From contig NZ_JAMZMJ010000006.1 in NCBI RefSeq assembly GCF_024714495.1, forward strand, positions 1 through 64,000: a stretch of 64,000 nt of DNA. The letters run 5' to 3'. This DNA is from Marinoscillum pacificum (GTDB taxonomy: Bacteria; Bacteroidota; Bacteroidia; Cytophagales; Cyclobacteriaceae). Shown here in pieces: positions 1 to 8,800 of this stretch; position 1 is the stretch's first letter; each line of letters opens with the position of its first letter. The translations under genes were made by a program, and so were the position numbers. The notes beneath the pieces are model-generated. The model was given only the letters and a program-made list of their open reading frames with translations, was not told where the DNA came from and made no database searches.

Positions 1-945
1 ACTTATACTCATCTGTAACTTTTGGGTTCCCAACGGACACTTCCGGCTCAAAATAAATTCGAAAAGTTTCGCTTGTGTCTGCTTTGCTACGAGTTGTATT
101 CCTAACTATGATGTCCACATTCTGATCGATCAATGAACCAAAATCTGGTACCGTCCAGGTATAGGTTGAAGAATCTCCATCATGGACTAAATTGCTATAA
201 TATTGATACGTTATGTGAGTGTAGCTAGAACCGCCATTTGTACTATAGAGAAACTGGAAATAGTCATTGTTGCCCAAATCTCCATTCTTCCACTTGATGG
301 TGATCGGATCTCCAAACTTATACTCATCTGTAACTTTTGGGTTCCCAACAGACACTTCCGGCTCAAAATAAATTCGAAAGGTTTCGCTTGTGTCCGCCTT
401 GTTACGTGTAGTGTTTCTTACTAAAATGTCCACATTCTGATCAATCAATGAACCAAAATCTGGTACCGTCCAGCTATAGGCTGAAGAATCTCCATCCTGC
501 AACAAATTGCTATAATATTGATAGGTTATGTGAGTGTAGCTAGAACCGCCATTTGTACTATAGAGAAACTGGAAATAGTCATTGTTACCCAAATCTCCAT
601 TCTTCCACTTGATAGTGATCGGATCTCCAAACTTATACTCATCTGTAACTTTTGGGTTCCCAACAGATACTTCCGGCTCGAAATAAATCCGAAAGGCAAC
701 ACTTGTATCTGCGGCACTTTGTGTGGTATTTCTGACCAATATCTTTACATTCTGATCAATTGAAGAACCAAAATCTGGTACTGTCCATACATAAGAAGAT
801 GAATCTCCATCCTGGATCAAATTGTTGTAATATTGATAGGCAATTTGATTAAAGCTGGTTCCACCATTCGTACTATAGAGAAACTGGAAATAGTCATTAG
901 CTCCCAGATCACCATTTTTCCATTTGATGGTAAGCGTCTCACCAA
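1..945 (-). repeat. Tandem 315-bp direct repeats (three units)
   Basis: Units begin at 1, 316 and 631, recognisable by the shared start acttatactcatctgtaact at the first three boundaries; a diverged boundary follows at 941-950. The period is exactly 315 bp (105 codons), so the repeat stays in frame. The two leftmost units are nearly identical, while the unit nearest the start codon is more diverged. This pattern fits recent expansion by unequal recombination toward the 3' end of the gene. The array continues past the left edge. Confidence 0.9.
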
Positions 946-1060
946 ATTTGACTTCTTCTGTACCTACAGGTTTACCAATAGTTACTGAAGCCTGGGCAAT
1001 TACAGCTTGACCGATTAGCACTAAAAAAAGTGCCAGTAGAATGTGTTGTAGCGGTTTCAT
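1..1060 (-). CDS. Secreted protein with tandem 105-residue beta-sandwich repeats (3' part missing, runs off left edge)
   Basis: The reading frame starts at an ATG at 1060 and stays open to the window edge, so only the N-terminal ~353 residues are visible. The first ~22 residues (MKPLQHILLALFLVLIGQAV, then IAQA) form a Sec signal peptide. Three near-identical repeats of 105 residues follow. Each contains 'IKWKNGDLGxNDYFQFLYS', 'TNGGSSYTHI' and 'YxWTVPDFG', spaced as in Kre9/Knh1-like Ig-type beta-sandwich domains, where a sentence such as 'I.W......v.i.ys.dgG.tw..I' recurs. I infer a cell-surface or periplasmic stalk or adhesive protein. The C-terminus, where a T9SS sorting domain might sit, lies outside the window. 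It is transcribed divergently from the SusC gene across a 226-bp gap. The exact function is unknown. Confidence 0.85.
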   Translation of the reverse strand, partial: MKPLQHILLALFLVLIGQAVIAQASVTIGKPVGTEEVKFGETLTIKWKNGDLGANDYFQFLYSTNGGTSFNQIAYQYYNNLIQDGDSSSYVWTVPDFGSSIDQNVKILVRNTTQSAADTSVAFRIYFEPEVSVGNPKVTDEYKFGDPITIKWKNGDLGNNDYFQFLYSTNGGSSYTHITYQYYSNLLQDGDSSAYSWTVPDFGSLIDQNVDILVRNTTRNKADTSETFRIYFEPEVSVGNPKVTDEYKFGDPITIKWKNGDLGNNDYFQFLYSTNGGSSYTHITYQYYSNLVHDGDSSTYTWTVPDFGSLIDQNVDIIVRNTTRSKADTSETFRIYFEPEVSVGNPKVTDEYK

Positions 1061-1075
1061 TGTTACGGTTTTTTG

Positions 1076-1130
1076 AGTCTAGTAAAATTAGACTGGCAAG
1101 TCAGCCATTGTAATACCGTATTCACGGTAT
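1076..1130. promoter_or_regulatory. Two short inverted repeats in the divergent promoter region
   Basis: AGTCTA (1076-1081) and TAGACT (1089-1094) form 6-bp arms around a 7-nt loop, 16 bases before the start codon of the leftward gene. ATACCGT (1113-1119) and ACGGTAT (1124-1130) form perfect 7-bp arms around ATTC. The gap 1061-1286 separates divergent genes, so these could be operators or leader hairpins. No bound regulator can be named. Confidence 0.35.
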
Positions 1131-1231
1131 ATTGAGCCTCAGGGCACCCAAATAGGCATATGGAATCAGTGATTCAACTAACGATCCGCTAGATTCATCT
1201 ATCTAATTAGGAATAAGGTTCTTAAAATTTT

Positions 1232-1262
1232 ATTTTGGGGTGTTTATTCTAGCTATTTTTAA
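1232..1262 (+). promoter_or_regulatory. Possible Bacteroidota-type promoter of the SusC/SusD operon
   Basis: A TTTTG at 1233-1237 is followed after about 17 bases by TATTTTTA (from 1254). The second element matches the Bacteroidota -7 consensus TAnnTTTG at all but the last base. The spacing to the start codon at 1287 would leave a leader of about 20 bases. The match is weak because such AT-rich strings are common here. Confidence 0.3.
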
Positions 1263-1286
1263 AGCTCCTACAAATAATCTAATCGA

Positions 1287-4200
1287 ATGAGAATATTTAT
1301 CGCCTGCCTAACGATCCTCATGAGTGCTAGCTTTGCTATGGCACAAGGGACTGTCATAAAAGGCAAAATCATTGATCAAAGCACCAATGAGCCTGTTGCT
1401 GGTGCTACGGTTTCCACGGGACCTGACAATTCTACCTTGACAAATGCCAATGGTGAATTTGAACTGACCGTTGAGGATACCTATCAAAACATTACCGTTT
1501 CTGCAGAAGGATTTGGTACCCAAACCATATTCCTTGGTGGCAAAACAAAGGTGGATGTGTCGTTATCATCAAATAGTTTTTCCAATGATCCATTAAATGT
1601 TGGTTTTGGTAAATCCGATAAAAAATCCATAACTGGTAGTGTGTCATCCATTAAAGGAGATGAAGGTACTTCACAACCTGTATTAAATTTAGAACAGGCA
1701 AATCAAGGTAAATCGACCGGATTATTTGTTCAAAGTAATGGAGGAAACCTTGGAGAAGCTGCAACTGTAAGAGTTCGTGGAGGGTCATCTTTATCCAACT
1801 CAAATCAACCTTTATATGTTGTAGATGGAGTTCCTCTCGCATCTAATGCGCAATCAAATATAGATCCTAACAATATTGAATCAATCGAAATCCTGAAAGA
1901 TGCATCCGCTTCTGCCATATATGGGTCTAGAGCAGCAAATGGTGTTATTATAATAACTACTAAATCCGGAAATTCTGGGAAATTGAAAATCAATGCCGGC
2001 TATCAATTTGGAATTAGTCAGACTCCTAAGAAGTTAGATTTATATGATGCAAGAGAACAGCGAATTCAAACAATTGAGGGTATTTTACGCGGAATTTTTA
2101 ATATAGACGATGAAATTACAAGAAATAAATTAGAAGAATGGGTTGACAGTGAACAAACTGTAATCACAGGTTTAAATCCTCCTGTAATCGCTGTAGATCT
2201 TTCTAATTTTGGTTATGAACGCTTAACACAATATGAAACTGATTGGCAAGATGAAATTTTTAGAACTGGAAAAACTCAACAAGCAAATTTAAGCTTACAA
2301 GGTGGTGGTAAAAAATTTGGATATTTCGGCTCAGGGTCTTATACAAACCAAGAAGGTATTCTTATTGGAAACAAATTTGAACGTTTTAATTCATCCCTTT
2401 CGCTAAACGCGCAACCTTCTTCAATTGTCACCTTAACTGGTAATTTGAACTATATCTACACTAAGAATAATAAACTAAATGAAAACCTAGATTTAGGTTA
2501 CCCAATTCAAGCTATATTAATTCCTCCTACTGATGAACTCGATCCTGAAGATGATTTTAGGTTAAAACTAGAACCAGACTTATATAACCCATTTACAGAA
2601 ATAGCTTTTAGTAGCAATATTGAATTTACTAATAGTTTAATTACTAGCTTAGGGGCCTCAATTAATCTAACCAACAAGATATCATTTGATATTAATGGAG
2701 GTTATGAATATTCAAGCATAATTGGCGAACGCATAGAAGGCCCAGAAACGGATGAAGGTAGTGGAACTGGATACTCTGTTTTAACAGAGAATAAAGTCTC
2801 AAACTCAGTATTGAACAGCTTCTTTACTTATTCATCAGAAATTTCAGATAACCAGAATTTATCATTAATTCTAGGAGGCTCATATCAGCAAGAAAGCTAT
2901 ACTTCATCCCAAATTGCTGCCCGTCTAGTTGGAATAAATTTGTTGAAAGAACTTAGAGAAGGTGATCCATTATATCAAGATTTCTATATACCAGATGGTT
3001 CAAATGCACTAATATCTAGTTTTGGAAGACTTGATTATAACATAGCATCCAAGTACCTTTTTCAAGTAAGTGCACGGTTAGACGGATCTTCAAAATTCGG
3101 TAAGAATAATAGATATGGAATATTCCCAGCAGGATCTCTTGGGTGGGTTATAAGCGAAGAAAATTTCTTAAATAATTTAACTTTTTTAAGCTTCCTAAAA
3201 CTAAAAAGCAGCTACGGTATAATAGGAAATGTCCCTGTTGATGACTTTTTATATCGATCAAACTATTTTAATTCCAACTACATTGATTACACGGGGTTAC
3301 GTATATTAAACTATGAAAATCCTGACCTAAAATGGGAAACAACTGCCCAGTTTGCCGCTGGAATTGAATTTGAGTTTCTCGAAAGATTGAGTGGCTCTGT
3401 AGAATATTATAATAAGAAAACAACTGATTTATTATTCCCTGTTCCTGTCACTCAAACTAGTGGCTTCGGTTCTGTATATAGAAACTATGGAACACTTACC
3501 AATACTGGTATTGAAATTACAGTTACTTCTCAGAACATTATCAAACCGAATTTTCAATGGTCTACTGACATTAACATATCTTCAAACGATAATGTAGTGA
3601 CCGACTTAGGTGGGTTAGAATTGATTGTTGGTTCTAATGCATTTATTGAAGGCCAACCCGCGGGAGTATTCTATCTTCCAAAATATGAAGGTGTTAGCAC
3701 TACTACAGGTCGTGCATTGTATACCAACGCAAATGGGATTCCAACACAAGAATATGATGAAGCTGTAAATCAGGTTGTCGGTAATCCGAACCCAAAATAC
3801 TTTGGAGGTGTTAGTAATAACCTTCAATATAAAAACCTAACACTCAATTTTCTATTTCAATTCGTATATGACGTAGATATTTATTTTGCAACTGGCGAAT
3901 TATTGGCTAATAGTGGCATTGGTAATTACCCTCAATTAATGTCACAGGCTACAGACAGATGGTATAATACTGGTGATGCTTTATATCCAGTGCATAACTC
4001 TAACGCAAATGAAAATGCTTCATCTCGTCATATATACCCTGGAGACTATCTTAGACTTAAAAACATAACCCTGTCTTATAATCTACCTGTTGAATTAATT
4101 AATAAAATGGGTCTGACAGAAATGAACGTTTATATAGGGGGTCAAAACCTATTAACCTTCACTGATTATATAGGTTACGATCCTGATGTAAACTACATAG

Positions 4201-4304
4201 ACCCACAAGGAGGAGTAATTGGTCAAAATATAACTAGAGGTGTAGATCTATTTAATGCTCCTCAACCTCGTACATTTATCATCGGATTAAATATCTCGCT
4301 ATAA
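1287..4304 (+). CDS. susC: SusC/RagA-type TonB-dependent outer-membrane transporter
   Basis: A 1005-residue protein, normal length for the SusC family, that imports oligomeric nutrients across the outer membrane together with its SusD partner. Residues 1-20 are a signal peptide ending MAQ. Residues ~22-95 form the carboxypeptidase-regulatory-like domain typical of SusC ('VIKGKIIDQSTNEPVAGATV'). Residues ~110-230 form the plug, with the SusC signatures 'LYVVDGVP' and 'IESIEILKDASASAIYGSRA', followed by 'NGVIIITTKSG'. The rest is the beta-barrel, ending in 'RTFIIGLNISL' with a barrel-type final strand. The stop overlaps the start of the SusD gene by one base (TAATG), so translation is probably coupled. 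No glycoside hydrolase, peptidase or sigma/anti-sigma gene sits directly beside it, so the substrate cannot be predicted. The gene symbol is a family name only. Confidence 0.95.
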   Translation: MRIFIACLTILMSASFAMAQGTVIKGKIIDQSTNEPVAGATVSTGPDNSTLTNANGEFELTVEDTYQNITVSAEGFGTQTIFLGGKTKVDVSLSSNSFSNDPLNVGFGKSDKKSITGSVSSIKGDEGTSQPVLNLEQANQGKSTGLFVQSNGGNLGEAATVRVRGGSSLSNSNQPLYVVDGVPLASNAQSNIDPNNIESIEILKDASASAIYGSRAANGVIIITTKSGNSGKLKINAGYQFGISQTPKKLDLYDAREQRIQTIEGILRGIFNIDDEITRNKLEEWVDSEQTVITGLNPPVIAVDLSNFGYERLTQYETDWQDEIFRTGKTQQANLSLQGGGKKFGYFGSGSYTNQEGILIGNKFERFNSSLSLNAQPSSIVTLTGNLNYIYTKNNKLNENLDLGYPIQAILIPPTDELDPEDDFRLKLEPDLYNPFTEIAFSSNIEFTNSLITSLGASINLTNKISFDINGGYEYSSIIGERIEGPETDEGSGTGYSVLTENKVSNSVLNSFFTYSSEISDNQNLSLILGGSYQQESYTSSQIAARLVGINLLKELREGDPLYQDFYIPDGSNALISSFGRLDYNIASKYLFQVSARLDGSSKFGKNNRYGIFPAGSLGWVISEENFLNNLTFLSFLKLKSSYGIIGNVPVDDFLYRSNYFNSNYIDYTGLRILNYENPDLKWETTAQFAAGIEFEFLERLSGSVEYYNKKTTDLLFPVPVTQTSGFGSVYRNYGTLTNTGIEITVTSQNIIKPNFQWSTDINISSNDNVVTDLGGLELIVGSNAFIEGQPAGVFYLPKYEGVSTTTGRALYTNANGIPTQEYDEAVNQVVGNPNPKYFGGVSNNLQYKNLTLNFLFQFVYDVDIYFATGELLANSGIGNYPQLMSQATDRWYNTGDALYPVHNSNANENASSRHIYPGDYLRLKNITLSYNLPVELINKMGLTEMNVYIGGQNLLTFTDYIGYDPDVNYIDPQGGVIGQNITRGVDLFNAPQPRTFIIGLNISL

Positions 4305-5812
4305 TGAAGCATATAATTCAAAACTTAATTGCAATTGTCATTTTATTCACATTTGCAGCGTGCGAAAGCCTCTTAGACAAAGATGTTGACGATGTAATAG
4401 GAGGAGAGCCGTTTACAACAGAAACCGGAATTGAAGAAGCGCTTCTAGGTGCATACAGTAACCTCGCAGGTACCTATGACGGTTTCGATGGTGGAGAACT
4501 TTTTGGTGGGGATTTTATTATTATTCCTTCATTATTAGCGGTTGAAAGTTCTTTAGAAGCGCAGTGGGACTTTCAGGAAACAAATTACTCTAATTTTTTA
4601 GAAGCAAGATCAAACGCTTCTGGAGGGTTAGATGCAACAAACTCCAGAATATCAGCAAATTGGAGAAGAGCTTATGAAACTATCAATCTGTTAAACAACA
4701 TCATTGCGAATATTAATGTGATCAATTCAACAGAAAACAAAAACAGAATTGAAGGTGAAGCCAAAGTCATGCGTGGACTTCTTTATTTCGAACTAGTTAG
4801 GCTTTGGGCACCTCAGCCTGATGAGTCCAATGGAAATACCCTGGCAATTCCACTAATTTTAGATCCAATTACTTCAGTTACTGATATAGAAACTCCTGTG
4901 AAAAGCACTTTGAACAGTATCTACACACAAGTAATTAACGATTTGGAGAGTGGAAGTCAGTTGTTAAAAGGCTTAAATCAAAATCCTGGCAATTTAAATT
5001 ATTATGCAGCCCAAGCATTTTTAATGAGAGTCAGCATGCAATTGAACAGACCTGAAGATGCAATAGTGTATGCCGATGAGGTATTGTCTGGTCCATACGA
5101 GTTAAACAGGACTCCACTCGATTGTTTTAACAATAACAACTTTTCTCCTGAAGATATATTTGGCATTATGCAAACTTCCAATGCAAACGCCGGAGGAGTA
5201 AACAGCGGTACTGGTATAACATATTTCTTCTCTTCTATAAACGGAGAAGGTGTCGGAGCATTCGGAATATCTGAAAGTTCACAGTTTCTAGAAAGTGATT
5301 TTTTTGATAATGGGCCGCAATTTTCTGATCAAGATCTGAGATATATTGTAAACGACGAAATAACGGAATCCACAAGTGCTGATGATGTAAATGCGCTGTA
5401 TACGAACAATATACAAAGACCGATATTTCTTTCCCCTGCTAAATATCTTACGAATAGCCATGTTATTCCTGTAATTCGTCTTGCAGAAATTTATTTAACA
5501 AGAGCTGAAGCAATATCCGACTCTGATATATTTTCAGTTGACCCGGAAGCAATTGATAATTTAAATACGGTTAGGACCAGAGCCGGGTTGGATGCCCTTG
5601 AAACTACCGATTTTTTAGGTAGTGATGGACCAGATGCGTTGTATGATTCGATTTTACTAGAAAGAAATCGAGAACTTCTATATGAGGGCCAATTATTTCA
5701 TGATTTAAAACGTCAAAATGGTCTGATTGGAACTTCTGATGCAAGAGATTCCCGATTTATTCTTCCTATTCCTGAATCGGAGTGTGAAGCGTCACCAGGA
5801 CTTTGTGATTAA
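4304..5812 (+). CDS. susD: SusD/RagB-family nutrient-binding outer-membrane lipoprotein
   Basis: A 502-residue protein starting in the ATAATG overlap with the SusC stop. The signal peptide ends in the lipobox 'FAAC', so Cys19 should be lipidated. 'ESLLDKDVDD' and 'FTTETGIEEALLGAYSNLAG' are the usual SusD N-terminal features. The middle carries TPR-like helices ('RIEGEAKVMRGLLYFELVRLWA'), and the C-terminal part has the SusD signatures 'VIPVIRLAEIYLTRAEA' and 'ILLERNRELLYEGQLFHDLKR'. It would form the lid over the SusC barrel and bind the ligand. The substrate is unknown because no degradative genes accompany the pair. The gene is followed within four bases by a strong terminator. Confidence 0.95.
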   Translation: MKHIIQNLIAIVILFTFAACESLLDKDVDDVIGGEPFTTETGIEEALLGAYSNLAGTYDGFDGGELFGGDFIIIPSLLAVESSLEAQWDFQETNYSNFLEARSNASGGLDATNSRISANWRRAYETINLLNNIIANINVINSTENKNRIEGEAKVMRGLLYFELVRLWAPQPDESNGNTLAIPLILDPITSVTDIETPVKSTLNSIYTQVINDLESGSQLLKGLNQNPGNLNYYAAQAFLMRVSMQLNRPEDAIVYADEVLSGPYELNRTPLDCFNNNNFSPEDIFGIMQTSNANAGGVNSGTGITYFFSSINGEGVGAFGISESSQFLESDFFDNGPQFSDQDLRYIVNDEITESTSADDVNALYTNNIQRPIFLSPAKYLTNSHVIPVIRLAEIYLTRAEAISDSDIFSVDPEAIDNLNTVRTRAGLDALETTDFLGSDGPDALYDSILLERNRELLYEGQLFHDLKRQNGLIGTSDARDSRFILPIPESECEASPGLCD

Positions 5813-5815
5813 CAC

Positions 5816-5845
5816 AAAAAGGCCTCTAATAAGGCCTTTTTTTTT
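5816..5845. terminator. Bidirectional intrinsic terminator between susD and the converging T9SS gene
   Basis: AAAAAGGCCT (5816-5825) and AGGCCTTTTT (5832-5841) form a 10-bp stem with the 6-base loop CTAATA. A T run follows on the plus strand, and the A run before the stem supplies a T run on the minus strand. It can therefore end both the SusC/SusD transcript and the converging gene that stops at 5859. Confidence 0.9.
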
Positions 5846-5858
5846 CGCTTAACCTAGA

Positions 5859-8800
5859 CTAGTGAGACACAATGATTTTATATGTTGCTCGATAGTTAGT
5901 GTCCTTTTTCGAGTTTACTTTTAATAAATAAACACCTTCAGTCAGATCATCAACTGGAATCTTAAAGTCTTTTGACTTCATGACATCTATTTGTATTTGA
6001 TCCAGCACATTGCCGACAAGATCCATTAATTGTATAGTTACATCCTTCAAGTTAGACTTGCTAAAATCTATATTCAACCAATCACTTGTTGGGTTTGGAA
6101 ATACCTCAAATTCATCTTTCATTTCACCTGAAGACAATTGCTCTATGCGTTCCACAAATATGCCATTCTCTGTTATCAGGGCTTGAAGTAGCAATACATC
6201 ATCTTCAATTCCACCTGGCCCCAAAGTAAATTCGATAAATGAGTCAGGATCCATCGGTATACCCGGATAATCAATATTGAATCTATAGGTGCCATTCTCC
6301 AGATTAGTAAATTCAAACCTTCCATCATCATCGGATTGAACATAGGCATATAGCACAAACTCTCCTTCTTCTTGATCCGTGCGACCTTTAGGAACAAACC
6401 TTCTCACACTACAGCCTGCTCTTTTAACTTTTCTTCTTGCTTTTACACGTCCATTGTTTGATTCACTTATAAAATCAGACTCCACAATCCCCATCACAGT
6501 GGTACTACCTGGTGTTGGTTGAGGTCCTTCAGGCACGTCAATTAATCGAATACTTGTCTCCAGGTTTAAGCGAAACTGTAATGTATCAGCTTCACTCCAA
6601 CTGTCTGTGTTACCGAAATAGGTTGGTAAATATTCACCAGATTCGGGATCTACTACAATAAGGTAATCTCCTAATGGGAGGTTCTCAAAAACAAATAAGC
6701 CAGATTGTACTTCAATCGTACTTAAAGTATCATAAGGAGCACCCTTTTCACGGATCTTCAATGCTCTAGCATTTCCAGATTCCGTTGGTTCATTCTTTGA
6801 GTTAATTACGGAAATTGTAATATTCCCTGTCACCGTGATCCGTTGACTTGCCGACATTATGTTCAATTCTGGTAATATTGGATTACTAGCAATTAAAAAA
6901 TAATGTCCGTTCTGGTCAATAGTAAGGTTCTCCAATGTCAAAGAAGAGCTAGTTTGACCACCTACAGCAACAGTATCTCCAGATTCAACAAACATCCATT
7001 GATAATTATTTAACTCCCCACCAATATCAAAGCTCATCTCATAAGTTGATCCTACAGATAGAAATTGTTCCGTGCTGGTACCAACTATACTCTGACCAGA
7101 ATACAGGAAATTTGAAACAAAAATGTTCGGCTCTAAATCATCAAACTCCAATGAATTTTCGGCGACATTGAGAAATAAAAGCGAAGAAAAACCTCCAAGA
7201 TCTGGCAAACCTTGCAAGCCATTACCACTCAAATCGAGACTGTCAAGTGCTTCCAGTCCTCTACTTATTATTGGGAAATTGCCAATCACATTATTGGATG
7301 ATAGATTCACTTTGGTCACCCTTATTTCATCATTTACCAAATTCAATGTCACACCGTCCCAGTTGGAAATACTTAATCCGCTTTTCCAATTGGTCACTTC
7401 AGTCCAACTGTCTCCAGCTAAAGAATCATATATAGTGATAAGTGCAAGTGAATCCTGAACAATAGGCGCTGCTGGTGAAAGTATAATTATCGCTTCCTGA
7501 ACGGTTAGTGTATTTGTATTACCTAAAGTATCTTCCGCTCTGAGAATAGCACTATACGTCATAGGCTCAAGTGATGCAATAGTCCCCTCGGAAATTGACC
7601 AGGAACTATCCAACGAAACTGTCGCATCATAAGCTATCCCCTCAATTGTGACAGTTAAAGTCGCATGGATATCATCAATAGTACCAGTTAAGGTCGGACT
7701 GATACTTGCAGTTACTAAAGGGTCCAATGTAACGTCAGGAGCAGTTAAATCGATTATCAATTCATTGATTGTAGTATCCTGCAACGTATTCCCTAATAAA
7801 TCTGTACCTGTTGCCACTACATCAAATACACCATCAGGTAGGGTTTCAACTGTTCCACTATCCAATGACCAGGTACCGTCCCCATTATTTACCGCTGAGT
7901 ATGATTGTCCATTTAAGTCAACAGAAATAGTAGCTGTAGTTTCTTCAATGGTTCCTGATAAACGAGGGGAAGGGGAATTGATTACTAAAGAATCAATTGT
8001 AATTATAGGACCCGTTAAATCAATAATTAATTCATTCGTGGTTTCATCTGTAGCTACATTTCCAGCAGAATCTGTTGCTGTTGTTACTATATCATACACC
8101 CCCTCAGATAAATCTGAAAATGTGCCAGCTTCGACTAGCCAAGTTCCATCATCATTAATAATTGCTGAGAACGTTTGATCATTTAGTGTTATTTGCAAAA
8201 TAGCGCCTGTATCATCAATAGTACCAGACAATGTTGGTGACAAATTCGTAGTGCTCAGAAAATCAATAGCTACTATTGGAACCGTACTGTCAATTACTAA
8301 TTCATCTGATGAATTATCCATGCCTTCATTACCTGCTCTATCTGTTGCAGTGACGGCTATGTCATAAACTCCATCTGATAAATCATTGAGTGTGCCCGCC
8401 GGAAGCCGCCAGGTATTGTTTTCATTGTTTATCGCCAAAAAGGTTTGTCCATCAATGGACACCGTAATTGTTGCAAATGGATCGTCAGTTGTACCCGTTA
8501 TTTCCGGGGAGGAGGAATTCGCAAGAGAATGATCAATGGTCACTTGAGGAGCATGAAGATCTATGGTTAGTTCATCAGTAGTGGAGTCATTGCCCACGTT
8601 TCCTAAAGGATCAGTGGCAGTAATCTCAACATCATACGATCCCTCAGCCAATGTCGAAAAGATATTCCCAGCTATTGTCCATGTACTATCTCCATTATTG
8701 GTAGCTGCAAAGGTCTCACCATTTAGAGTCACAGACAGTATTGCTTCAATATCATTTACTGTACCATTAAGTGCAGGGCTGAGGTTAGTGGTAAAAAGTG

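Noticed and set aside
1-945. CRISPR or mobile-element repeats
   Set aside because: The 315-bp units are contiguous, in frame, and encode a repeated protein domain; no transposase or inverted termini are present.
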